Positions 53,285 to 61,784 of a stretch of 64,000 nucleotides of DNA are shown one piece after another. The position numbers and the translations under genes were made by a program. Each line of letters starts with the position of its first letter. The first letter of the stretch is position 1. Location of the stretch: positions 124,001 to 188,000 of the forward strand of contig NZ_LHVH01000018.1 in assembly GCF_001269885.1 (NCBI RefSeq). Direction: 5' to 3'. Below the pieces are notes generated by a model. It made no database searches and was not told where the DNA came from. It saw only the letters and a program-made list of their open reading frames with translations. The DNA is from Pseudomonas kilonensis (GTDB taxonomy: Bacteria; Pseudomonadota; Gammaproteobacteria; Pseudomonadales; Pseudomonadaceae).

Positions 53285-54733
53285 ATGAGCGTATCTTTCC
53301 CGATCAGCAGTTCGACGGAGTTGAAGCGCGGCGCCTTGGGTGTCGGTTTCATCATCTTCTTTGTGATTTCGGCGGCGAGTCCCTTGAGCGTCATCGCCGG
53401 CGGTTTCCCCATTGGTATCATGCTGGGCAACGGCGCTGGCACACCGGCATTGCTGCTCCTGGCCTTGCTGGTGTTACTGGCGTTCTCGGCGGGCTACACC
53501 GCCATGTCCCGGCACATGACCAATGCCGGCGGTTTCTATGCATTCACTGCTCGCGGTTTGGGTGGCTTGGCCGGCGGTGCGGCGGGGGTGCTGGCGATGT
53601 TTGCCTACAACATCCTGCAAGTCGGGTTGTATGGCATGTTCGGCGGCGTGGTTAGCGGGACGATGGCCAGCGTCTTTGGCCTGGACTTGCCTTGGTGGAC
53701 CTATTCGCTCCTGGCAATGGCGAGCATCGCGATTCTTGGCTATCGCAAGATCGACCTGTCGGCCCGGGTGCTGTCGGTGGTGGTGATTGCCGAGTACCTG
53801 GCAATCCTGACGCTGGATTTCGCCATTCTCAAGACCGGTGGCGACAGTGGCATCAATCTCGATTCGTTCGAGCGCAGCCATGTGTTCAGCGGCACGCCGT
53901 CCATCGGCTTGCTGTTCTGCTTCGCGGCGTTCATCGGCTTCGAGGCCACCACCATCTACGGCGAGGAGGCGAGGAATCCGCACCGCACGATTCCCATTGC
54001 CACCTACAGCTCGGTGCTGTTGATCGGTGGTTTCTATGCCTTGTCGGTCTGGGCGATGGTGATCGGCGTCGGGGCCGACAAGATCGTGCCGACCCTGCAG
54101 GCGCTCCAGGATCCGACGACGTTCATCTACGGCATGTCCGATCATTTTGTCGGCCCGCACCTGACCCAGATCATCCGCGTGCTGTTCATGGTCAGCATCT
54201 ACGCCGGGCTGCTGGCGTTCCACAATGCCGCGGCGCGTTACTTCTATGCCATCGGCCGCGACGGTTTGCTGCACAGCCGGTTGGGCACCACCCATCGCGT
54301 GCACCAGAGTCCGCACATGGGCTCGGTCCTGCAAAGCCTGATCGCGGCGGTGGTGGTGCTGATCTTCGCCGCGCTGGACGCCGATCCGATCCTTCAGCTG
54401 TTCGCCTGGTTTTCCAACCTGGCCACGTTGTGCGTGATCCTGCTCATGGCGCTGACCTCAGCGGCGGTGTTTGTCTATTTCCGTGCACACCCGGAGCTGA
54501 AGCTGGGGCTCTGGCGCGGTCGGATTCTTCCGGTCTTTTCGTGCCTGGCATTGCTGGTGGTCCTGGCCCTTGCGGTGATTCATTTCGACGTGCTGACCGG
54601 CGCCAGCCAGCTTCTGTCCTATGGCCTATGCGCGGTGATTCCCGCCGCGCTGATCGTCGGTGTGTTCCTCGCCGCTCGATTGCGCAAGGCATCGCCCGAG
54701 CGATTCATGGCGCTGGGAAGCCACAAGCTCTGA
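53285..54733 (+). CDS. APC-family amino acid permease
   Basis: 482 residues with about twelve helices. LGVGFIIFFVISAASPLSVI in helix 1 and MTNAGGFYAFTARGLGGLAG are APC signatures, and GFEATTIYGEEARNPHRTIP is the helix 6-7 region of amino acid transporters. The Met at 53285 begins the hydrophilic N-terminus; a longer frame to 53123 reads into repeat-adjacent sequence and is rejected. It leads an operon with an aldehyde dehydrogenase and an aminotransferase, so it probably imports an amine or omega-amino acid. Confidence 0.85.
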   Translation: MSVSFPISSSTELKRGALGVGFIIFFVISAASPLSVIAGGFPIGIMLGNGAGTPALLLLALLVLLAFSAGYTAMSRHMTNAGGFYAFTARGLGGLAGGAAGVLAMFAYNILQVGLYGMFGGVVSGTMASVFGLDLPWWTYSLLAMASIAILGYRKIDLSARVLSVVVIAEYLAILTLDFAILKTGGDSGINLDSFERSHVFSGTPSIGLLFCFAAFIGFEATTIYGEEARNPHRTIPIATYSSVLLIGGFYALSVWAMVIGVGADKIVPTLQALQDPTTFIYGMSDHFVGPHLTQIIRVLFMVSIYAGLLAFHNAAARYFYAIGRDGLLHSRLGTTHRVHQSPHMGSVLQSLIAAVVVLIFAALDADPILQLFAWFSNLATLCVILLMALTSAAVFVYFRAHPELKLGLWRGRILPVFSCLALLVVLALAVIHFDVLTGASQLLSYGLCAVIPAALIVGVFLAARLRKASPERFMALGSHKL

Positions 54734-54817
54734 GGCGTCAGGCACAACGTCAATCCACCCAGAAAATAAGTCCGCTGTCGTTCGGGACGGTTCGTCAGCG
54801 CGTGAAAGGAAGGTTCT

Positions 54818-56239
54818 ATGCACGATTATCAAATGCTCATCAATGGGGCTCGGGTCGACGGTGAGAACGGGCACTTTGATGTGCTCAATCCGGCGACCGG
54901 TAAGGTGTTCGCTCGATGCGCGGCCGGTTCCCTGGCCCAGCTGGACCTCGCTGTCGAAGCGGCGCAGTCGGCCTTTGTCGAGTGGCGACACAGCACCCAT
55001 GAAGATCGCCGCCAGAGCCTGCTGAGCATCGCTACCGATCTCGAACAGGAAGCCGATGCCTTGGCCCCGCTCATTGTCCTGGAACAGGGCAAACCACTGG
55101 AATTGGCGTTCTCCGAAGTGATGGGCGCGGTGGCCTGGACGCGTTATGCCGCCGAGCAGCAGATTCCCGTGGAGTTGGTGGAAGAAACCCCAACCCAGCG
55201 TATTGAACTGCACCGCAAGCCGTTGGGCGTGGTCGCGTCGATCACGCCTTGGAATTGGCCGTTCATGATCGCTGTCTGGCACATCATGCCGGCATTGCGG
55301 GCCGGTAACTGCGTGATCAGCAAACCGTCGAGCCTGACCCCCTTGAGTACCCTGCGCCTGGTGGAAGTCATCGCTCGCCACGTGCCTCGGGGCGTGATCA
55401 ATAGCGTGACCGGTGAGCAAGGGTTCGGCAGTGCGATCACCGCCCACGCCGGTATCCAGAAAATTGTCTTCACCGGCTCCACCGCTACCGGCCAAAGCGT
55501 GATGCGCGGCGCCGCCGGCAACCTCAAGCGCCTGACCCTGGAGCTGGGCGGCAACGATGCCGCCATCGTGCTGCCAGGCACCTCGGTCGAGGCGGTCGCC
55601 GAAGATATTTTCCAGGCTGCATTCCTGAACATGGGGCAGACCTGCGCCGCCCTCAAGCGCTTGTACATCCACCAATCCCAGTACGAGGCTTTTGCCGAGG
55701 CCCTGACCCTGATCGCCCGGCGTCAGGTGGTGGGTGAGGGCCTGGCGCCCGGGGTCACGTTTGGCCCGGTGCAGAACCTCGAACAGTTGAAGCTGGTTGA
55801 GGAACTGGTGGCCGATGCCCGTGCCCAGGGGGCGCGGGTGTTGTGTGGCGGTGCTCGTCTGGACCGCCCGGGCTTTTTCTATCCGCCGACGCTGGTCGCC
55901 GATGTGACCGATGGGCAGCGCCTGGTGGATGAGGAGCAGTTCGGGCCGGTGTTGCCGCTGATTGCCTACCAGGATGTCGAGGATGTCCTGCGTCGCGCCA
56001 ATGCGGGCGACATGGGCCTGGGGGGATCGGTCTGGGGGCGCGACAGCGAGCAGGCACAGGCCCTGGCCAGTCGCCTGGAATGTGGCATGGCCTGGGTCAA
56101 CTGCCATGCGCAGATCCAGCCGAATACGCCGTTTGGCGGCAGCAAGATGTCCGGGTTCGGCGTCGAGTTCGGCCTTGAAGGGTTGCTGGAGTTCACCGGC
56201 CAGCAACTGCTGTACGTACGCAAGCGTGAAACTGAGTGA
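54818..56239 (+). CDS. NAD(P)-dependent aldehyde dehydrogenase
   Basis: 473 residues. The catalytic Cys is in NMGQTCAALKRLYI and the Glu in LELGGNDAAIVLPG; ITPWNWPFMIAVWH and FTGSTATGQS form the cofactor site. It stands between a permease and a class III aminotransferase, so it most likely oxidises the aldehyde made by transamination of an amine or omega-amino acid. The preferred start has GAAAGGAAGG upstream. Twelve bases separate its stop from the aminotransferase start. Confidence 0.88.
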   Translation: MHDYQMLINGARVDGENGHFDVLNPATGKVFARCAAGSLAQLDLAVEAAQSAFVEWRHSTHEDRRQSLLSIATDLEQEADALAPLIVLEQGKPLELAFSEVMGAVAWTRYAAEQQIPVELVEETPTQRIELHRKPLGVVASITPWNWPFMIAVWHIMPALRAGNCVISKPSSLTPLSTLRLVEVIARHVPRGVINSVTGEQGFGSAITAHAGIQKIVFTGSTATGQSVMRGAAGNLKRLTLELGGNDAAIVLPGTSVEAVAEDIFQAAFLNMGQTCAALKRLYIHQSQYEAFAEALTLIARRQVVGEGLAPGVTFGPVQNLEQLKLVEELVADARAQGARVLCGGARLDRPGFFYPPTLVADVTDGQRLVDEEQFGPVLPLIAYQDVEDVLRRANAGDMGLGGSVWGRDSEQAQALASRLECGMAWVNCHAQIQPNTPFGGSKMSGFGVEFGLEGLLEFTGQQLLYVRKRETE

Positions 56240-56250
56240 GGACTGCAACC

Positions 56251-57600
56251 ATGTACGAGCACTACAAGACAGCACAAAAAAAATTCTGGCACCCGATGAG
56301 TTCTTCGGCGCCAGCCAACCGCTCCAAGACGTTGATCATCGCCCGTGGCGACGGTAACTACATCACCGACATCGAAGGCCATCGCATGCTCGATGGTGTC
56401 GGCGGTTTGTGGAACGTGAACGTGGGCCATAATCGAGCTTCAGTGAAGGCGGCCATTGCCGCGCAGCTGGACGAACTGGCTTATTACCAGACCTTCGACG
56501 GCATCGCCCATCCGCGAGTGTTCGACCTGGCCGAGCGGCTGACGTCGATGTTCGCCCAGGAAAACATGACCCGGGTGTTGTTCAGTTCCGGCGGTTCCGA
56601 CGCGGTCGAGACGGCCCTGAAAATGGCCCGCCAATACTGGATCGCCAGCGGCGAGCCAGGGCGCACGCGCTTTCTCTCATTGCGCAATGGTTACCATGGC
56701 GTGCACGTGGGCGGCACCTCCGTGGGCGGCAACGGCGTATATCACTACAACCACGGGCCGCTGCTGGCTGGCTGTCATCTGCTCGACACGCCGTGGCTGT
56801 ACCGCAACCCCTGGGACTGCCGCGATCCGGAAGAACTGACCGCGCAGTGCATTCGTCAATTGGAAGACCAGATCGCGCTGCTCGGCCCGCAGACCATTGC
56901 CGCGCTGATCGCCGAACCGGTGCAAGGCGCCGGCGGCGTGATCGTGCCGCCGGCGTACTACTGGAAGGGGCTGCGCGAAGTCTGCGACCATCACGGCATC
57001 CTGTTGATCGCCGATGAAGTGGTGACGGGGTTCGGCCGCACCGGTTGCATGCTCGGCAGTCGTGGCTGGGGTGTCGCCCCCGACGTACTGTGCCTGGCCA
57101 AGGGCATCACCGCCGGTTACATCCCCATGGGCGCCACGGTCTTCAACCAGCGCATGGTCGATGCCATCGAGAACGGCCCGGGTTTCAGCAACGTCATCAT
57201 GCACGGCTACACCTACAGCGGGCACCCGACTGCCTGCGCGGCGGCCCTGGCGGTGCTGGACATCGTCGAGGCCGAGGATTTGCCAGGCAACGCCGGGAAG
57301 GTCGGTGCCCAGTTGCTGGAACAACTGCAACCGCTGACCGAGCGTTATGCGGTAGTGGGCGAAGTGCGCGGCAAGGGCTTGATGATCGCCGTGGACCTGG
57401 TGGCGGACAAGGCCACGCGCGAGCCGCTTGATCCGGCTACGGGCCTGGCCTCGCGCATCGCCGAGCAGGCGCGCCGGGCCGGCGTATTGATGCGCCCGAT
57501 AGGCAACAAAATCGTGATGTCGCCACCGCTGACCCTCACGTCCGACGAGGCCGCCATGATGGTCGGCGCGTTGGACAGCGCGCTTGCCGACTGCCGTTAG
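56251..57600 (+). CDS. Class III (omega-amino acid) aminotransferase
   Basis: 449 residues, PLP fold type I. The Schiff-base Lys is in LCLAKGITAGYIPMGAT, GNYITDIEGHRMLDGVGGLW is the N-terminal family pattern, and DEVVTGFGRTGCMLGSRGWG is the cofactor Asp region. The subgroup uses omega-amino acids, diamines or aryl amines with pyruvate. The Met at 56251 is better than the one at 56236, which overlaps the aldehyde dehydrogenase. The permease and dehydrogenase upstream support a catabolic amine pathway. Confidence 0.88.
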   Translation: MYEHYKTAQKKFWHPMSSSAPANRSKTLIIARGDGNYITDIEGHRMLDGVGGLWNVNVGHNRASVKAAIAAQLDELAYYQTFDGIAHPRVFDLAERLTSMFAQENMTRVLFSSGGSDAVETALKMARQYWIASGEPGRTRFLSLRNGYHGVHVGGTSVGGNGVYHYNHGPLLAGCHLLDTPWLYRNPWDCRDPEELTAQCIRQLEDQIALLGPQTIAALIAEPVQGAGGVIVPPAYYWKGLREVCDHHGILLIADEVVTGFGRTGCMLGSRGWGVAPDVLCLAKGITAGYIPMGATVFNQRMVDAIENGPGFSNVIMHGYTYSGHPTACAAALAVLDIVEAEDLPGNAGKVGAQLLEQLQPLTERYAVVGEVRGKGLMIAVDLVADKATREPLDPATGLASRIAEQARRAGVLMRPIGNKIVMSPPLTLTSDEAAMMVGALDSALADCR

Positions 57601-57607
57601 CCCAGCC

Positions 57608-57633
57608 AGCCGGCGCCGCTTGCGGCACCGGCT
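57608..57633. terminator. GC-rich hairpin between aminotransferase and porin
   Basis: AGCCGG and CCGGCT enclose GCCGC-TT-GCGGC, forming a strong hairpin eight bases after the aminotransferase stop. No U-run follows, so a partial terminator or mRNA-stabilising structure is more likely than full termination. Confidence 0.45.
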
Positions 57634-57683
57634 CCTGAATATAAAAACAGCCTATCAAGGGCGCACCACAAGGAGCTCTAGCC

Positions 57684-59009
57684 ATGCGGAACCTATCGCG
57701 TATGGGATTTTTCGGCAGTGGCCTTGCCTGTACGCTGGCGCTCTGCGCTGCGAGTCAGGTCCAGGCCTATGAGTTGTATGCCGATGACGACACTCACCTC
57801 AACGCCGACATGCTGGCCGTGTTCGGTCTTTTCAACAGTCGCAAGAACTACGACGGCACGCCAGGTGGTTCAACCTGGCGCGAAGGCTTCATCAAGTATG
57901 GCGTCAGCGGCGACCAGGGCCTGGCCGGCCATGGCACCGCCTACGGGGCGTTCAGCCTGGTCAGTTCCGCCACCTGGGGCGATGGCGACGCGGCCGGCAA
58001 TACGCTGGGCAGCGAGCGCACGACGAAGATTGAAGACGCTTACCTGGGGTGGCGTTCCGCCGATCTGTTTCCCGTGTTGGGGCAGGACGGCGTCGATATT
58101 TCCGGTGGCCGCCAGGTGGTCAAGCTGGGCAGGGGATTTTTGATCAACGATGACGGGCCGAACCTGGGCAAAGGGCCTGCCGGTGGTCGCTTGAATCGCG
58201 GTGGCGCCTATTACCTGGCTGCCCGGCACGCGTTTGATCAAACCGCCGTATTACGTCTGGGCGGGCAGGATGGGCTGCATGGCAGTGTGGTGTGGCTCAA
58301 GTCCGATAACCGCGCCCAGGCCGAAACCGAACTGGCCGCCGGCACGCTCGATTACACCGCCAAGGCGGGCACGTTGGGACTGACCTGGATACATGGTCTT
58401 GACGTGAACGAGCAGTGGGCCAGCGATTTCCAGAAGCAACGCAAGGGCATGAACGTCTACAGCATTCGTGGTGAAGGCGACGCGGGCATCGAGAACGCCA
58501 GCCTGGCATTCGAATACGCCTGGCAGGACAAGGACGCCGGCCCGCAGAACGCCTGGTACGCCGAGGCCGGCTACACCTTTGCCGATCTCGCCTGGGCCCC
58601 GAAGCTGACGTATCGCTACACCCGTTATTCGCAAAAGTGGGACTCGCTGTTCACCGGGCTCAGCACGGGCTATGGCACCTGGTTCCAGGGTGAAGTCGCG
58701 GGCAATTATGCCGGGCCCTTCAACAGCAACACGGGCATTCATCATGTCGGCCTGACAGCCAAACCGTTGGAAAACCTGACCCTTGGTGCGCTGTACTTTG
58801 ATTTCAACACGGTACGCAAAGATAGCGCCCTGAACCTGGATGCCCGTGAGCTGGATCTGTATGCCGAGTGGGCCGTCAACGAGCATTTGATCATCACGCC
58901 GCTGATAGGCCTCTACAAGCCGGATCGGGATGCAACGACCGGGGGCAATCAAGTGGCGGGCAATGGCACCAACGTGTACAGCCAGGTGACGGTGGCCGTG
59001 CCGTTCTGA
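57684..59009 (+). CDS. Outer-membrane beta-barrel porin
   Basis: 441 residues. A signal peptide ends near ASQVQAYELYA. The rest alternates like a beta-barrel and closes with NVYSQVTVAVPF, Phe last. YADDDTHLNADMLAVFGLFN near the start and LDLYAEWAVNEHLIITPLIG near the end suggest an AlgE/OprD-like export or uptake porin, but I cannot name the family with certainty. It is last in the permease-dehydrogenase-aminotransferase operon, so uptake of the same substrate through the outer membrane is plausible. Confidence 0.7.
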   Translation: MRNLSRMGFFGSGLACTLALCAASQVQAYELYADDDTHLNADMLAVFGLFNSRKNYDGTPGGSTWREGFIKYGVSGDQGLAGHGTAYGAFSLVSSATWGDGDAAGNTLGSERTTKIEDAYLGWRSADLFPVLGQDGVDISGGRQVVKLGRGFLINDDGPNLGKGPAGGRLNRGGAYYLAARHAFDQTAVLRLGGQDGLHGSVVWLKSDNRAQAETELAAGTLDYTAKAGTLGLTWIHGLDVNEQWASDFQKQRKGMNVYSIRGEGDAGIENASLAFEYAWQDKDAGPQNAWYAEAGYTFADLAWAPKLTYRYTRYSQKWDSLFTGLSTGYGTWFQGEVAGNYAGPFNSNTGIHHVGLTAKPLENLTLGALYFDFNTVRKDSALNLDARELDLYAEWAVNEHLIITPLIGLYKPDRDATTGGNQVAGNGTNVYSQVTVAVPF

Positions 59010-59030
59010 GGCAGGGGGTGTTCGATAAAC

Positions 59031-59167
59031 CCTGTGGCGAGGGGATTTATCCCCGCTGGGGCGCGAAGCGGCCCTAAATGCAGGCAACCCGGTGTGTCAG
59101 ACAGATTGAGTTGACTGCTTAGGGGGCTGCTGCGCAGCCCAACGGGGATAAATCCCCTCGCCACAGG
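59031..59167. repeat. Inverted long repeat, copy B
   Basis: 137 bp, the reverse complement of the repeat at 52939 with one substitution over about 120 bp and without the 15-bp insertion. It lies between the porin stop and the convergent IclR gene, so the two copies bracket the operon in between. Confidence 0.85.
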
Positions 59168-59203
59168 GAATCGTTTTTCTGGAGTGAGCAGTGTCCCTGC
59201 TTT

Positions 59204-59956
59204 CTAGCTGACAGCAGGCGGATGTTGCATCCGCTCGGCAATCCGCCGGGTGGTGTCCATCACCATTTCAACCACGGTTTCCTGGCGCAGCAGTTTGAAG
59301 CTGTCGGTGCTGCCGACGGCTGAAAGGCTGCCTACCACCTCGTCGAGCACGGGGTTGATGATCGGCGCCGCGATACCGGTGAGCCCCAGGTTGAGTTCAT
59401 CGTGAGTCAGGCAATAGCCATCCTTGCGGATCTTTTTCGCCGCTTTGGAAAAACTTGCCCAGTCAAAGCCGTTGTCGGGGTCATTGGCCATGTGTTCTTC
59501 GAACAGGCGTTGCAGGCGCCGCCCCTTTTGGAAGGCGATCAGCACCTTGGATTGCGCACCGCGAAAAAACGGCAGTGGCTGGCCGCGACCGAATGCGAAC
59601 TGGTAGGTGTTATCGGGTTCGGCGATGTAGGTGTTGATGATGTGGCCGTCATAGAAAACGCTGGCGAACACCGCCAGGCCAGTTGCCTCGGACAGCTGGT
59701 GCATCAACTCGCGGCCCGCCACGAGGATCGGGTCGTACTGGCGCATCATCCAGTCGAGTTCAATGATGCGTGGCCCCAGGCCGTAGCTGCCGGCATCCAC
59801 CCGGACCAGCAGGCCAGCATCACACAAGTCCTTGACGTAGCGGTACACGGTCGCCCGTGACAGGCCCATGCGTTCGGCGATGGTGTCGGGGTCGATCTTC
59901 AGCGTTGCCGGGCCGAACAGGTCCAGCACACTCAGCATTTTGCTCAGACTGCTCAT
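59204..59956 (-). CDS. IclR-family transcriptional regulator
   Basis: 250 residues. The N-terminal winged helix reads LSVLDLFGPATLKIDPDTIA and ERMGLSRATVYRYVKDLCDA; the effector domain has GLAVFASVFYDGHIINTYIA and LTGIAAPIINPVLDEVVGSL. The frame is open to 60091, but the Met at 59956 has AGGAG seven bases upstream. It is divergent from the ThDP-enzyme operon and most likely controls it, and perhaps the amine operon on its other side. The 276-bp divergent gap is AT-rich, with no gene. Confidence 0.88.
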   Translation of the reverse strand: MSSLSKMLSVLDLFGPATLKIDPDTIAERMGLSRATVYRYVKDLCDAGLLVRVDAGSYGLGPRIIELDWMMRQYDPILVAGRELMHQLSEATGLAVFASVFYDGHIINTYIAEPDNTYQFAFGRGQPLPFFRGAQSKVLIAFQKGRRLQRLFEEHMANDPDNGFDWASFSKAAKKIRKDGYCLTHDELNLGLTGIAAPIINPVLDEVVGSLSAVGSTDSFKLLRQETVVEMVMDTTRRIAERMQHPPAVS

Positions 59957-60232
59957 TTCGCTCCTAAAGGGGGGAATGGCGCGTAGGTGGTCGTTTGGGT
60001 GAGCACTATAGGTAGGTGCGCCGATGATGGAAAGCCCGCTCGTTAGGCGGACAGGGCGTTGCCACGATACGCCAGTGCTTGAGAAAAACAAACGGATTGA
60101 TGGCCTTATTCTCGTTATAATTTTGCATTAATCTCAAAATAAGAGCTTTTGTTTGTAAAAAGTACTTGAGTGGAGGGTTCTTCTATGTGATAAATCTCAG
60201 CCACTGCAAACGCTCGATCAAGAGGGCTGGAA
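59957..60232. promoter_or_regulatory. Divergent promoter region of the IclR gene and ThDP-enzyme operon
   Basis: 276 bp without a gene. The part from 60070 to 60200 is clearly richer in A and T than its surroundings and includes CTTTTGTTTGTAAAAAG near 60132, a weak inverted repeat. Promoters and the IclR operator for both directions should lie here. No single site is convincing. Confidence 0.4.
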
Positions 60233-61774
60233 ATGAATGGTGCGCAACTGATAGTGAAAGCGGCGGTGGCGAGCGGTATCGAATACTGCTTCGCCAATCC
60301 CGGAACGACTGAAATTCCCCTGGTGGCAGCCATGGCCAGTGCGCCAGCCCTCAAGCCGGTGTTGTCCTTGTTCGAAGGGGTGTGCACCGGTGCTGCGGAC
60401 GGCTATGGCCGGATTGCCGGCAAGCCGGCGATGACCCTGACTCACCTGGGGCCAGGCTTTGCCAATGGCATTGCCAACCTGCACAACGCGCGTCGCGCCA
60501 ACACCCCGATTGTCAACGTCATCGGTGATCACGCGTCCTGGCACGTCAATTACGATCCGCCGTTGGCCAGTGATATCCAGGCGTTGGCCGGCAGCGTTTC
60601 CAAGTGGGTACGTACCTCGCGCACGGCATCGGGGGTTGGTGAAGATTTCCAGGAGGCGGTGCGTGCCGCCTGGCAGGCCAACGGCCAGATCGCCAGCCTG
60701 ATTCTGCCGATGGACCTGCAAGCCAACACGGTGCAGCACGAGAAAGCCTTCACCGCATTGCAGGCCCCGGTTCGGCGTTTTGCCGGTGACCGGATCGAGG
60801 CGGTCGCCCAGGCACTGCGTGATGGTCGGCGCCTGGTGTTTATCGTCGGCGACCAAGGCTTGTCGGTCGCCGGGCTCGAAGCGGCGGGGCGCCTGGCGCA
60901 ACTGCCGGGCGTGCGCCTGTTCGCCGAAACCTTTCCGCGCCTGAGTTATCGCGGCGGTGGTTTGCCTGACCTGGATCGCCTGCCGTACTTCCCCGAAGTC
61001 GCCATTGAGATCCTTGACCAGTACGACGCGGTGGTGTGCGCCGGCGTGCCGGAGCCGATCAGTTATTTCGGCTACGAAGGCATCGCTTCTCGCCTGGCCG
61101 AACGTGAACGCCTGCTCTGCCTGGCGGAAGTAGGGGACGATGTTGCCGGCGCGCTCACTGCGCTGGCCGATGCCCTTGAAGCGCCGGCTTATGTGCCAAC
61201 GCCAACCGGCATCGAGCTGCCGCCAAGCGAAGCTACGTTGACCCCGCAGTCCGTGGGTCAGGTGTTGGCTGCGTCGCTGCCGGACGACTGCATCGTTTCG
61301 GTGGAAGGCGGGACGTGCGGCTATCCATTCTTCACCGCTTCGGCCCATGCCGCACGGCATCGGGTCTTGACCAACACCGGTGGGGCCATCGGACAGGGCA
61401 TCCCGGTGGGCTTTGGCGCCGCCATGGCCGAGCGCGGCAACCGCGTGTTCTGCCTGCAATCGGACGGCAGCGCCCAGTACACCATCCAGACCTTGTGGAG
61501 CATCGCCCGCGAGCAACTGCCGGTGGTGATCCTGATCGCGGCCAACCATCGCTACGCCATTTTGCAGAACGAGCTGCGCCGCTTCGGCATGACCGACCTG
61601 GGCCCCGAGGCCCTGAGCCTGACGGTGCTGGATCGTCCACGGATCGATTGGAAGGCCTTGGCCAAGGGTTACGGCTTGCCGGCCAGCACCGTGCACACCA
61701 ACGGTGAGTTGCAGCGCGCCCTGGCCAACGCCAAGGCCGATGGCGGCCCTTGCCTGATTGAAATGGCACTGTGA
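60233..61774 (+). CDS. ThDP-dependent enzyme (acetolactate synthase/benzoylformate decarboxylase family)
   Basis: 513 residues, the length of benzoylformate decarboxylase. The ThDP-activating Glu is in LFEGVCTGAADGYGR, and a His in TLTHLGPGFANG aligns with the active-site His70 of benzoylformate decarboxylase; its Ser26 position is Thr in NPGTTEIP. The diphosphate-binding motif is SDGSAQYTIQTLW with AANHRYAIL, so the usual GDG starts with Ser. Likely a 2-oxo acid decarboxylase giving an aldehyde for the dehydrogenase ten bases downstream. Substrate unknown. Confidence 0.75.
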   Translation: MNGAQLIVKAAVASGIEYCFANPGTTEIPLVAAMASAPALKPVLSLFEGVCTGAADGYGRIAGKPAMTLTHLGPGFANGIANLHNARRANTPIVNVIGDHASWHVNYDPPLASDIQALAGSVSKWVRTSRTASGVGEDFQEAVRAAWQANGQIASLILPMDLQANTVQHEKAFTALQAPVRRFAGDRIEAVAQALRDGRRLVFIVGDQGLSVAGLEAAGRLAQLPGVRLFAETFPRLSYRGGGLPDLDRLPYFPEVAIEILDQYDAVVCAGVPEPISYFGYEGIASRLAERERLLCLAEVGDDVAGALTALADALEAPAYVPTPTGIELPPSEATLTPQSVGQVLAASLPDDCIVSVEGGTCGYPFFTASAHAARHRVLTNTGGAIGQGIPVGFGAAMAERGNRVFCLQSDGSAQYTIQTLWSIAREQLPVVILIAANHRYAILQNELRRFGMTDLGPEALSLTVLDRPRIDWKALAKGYGLPASTVHTNGELQRALANAKADGGPCLIEMAL

Positions 61775-61784
61775 AGGAGCGGAT

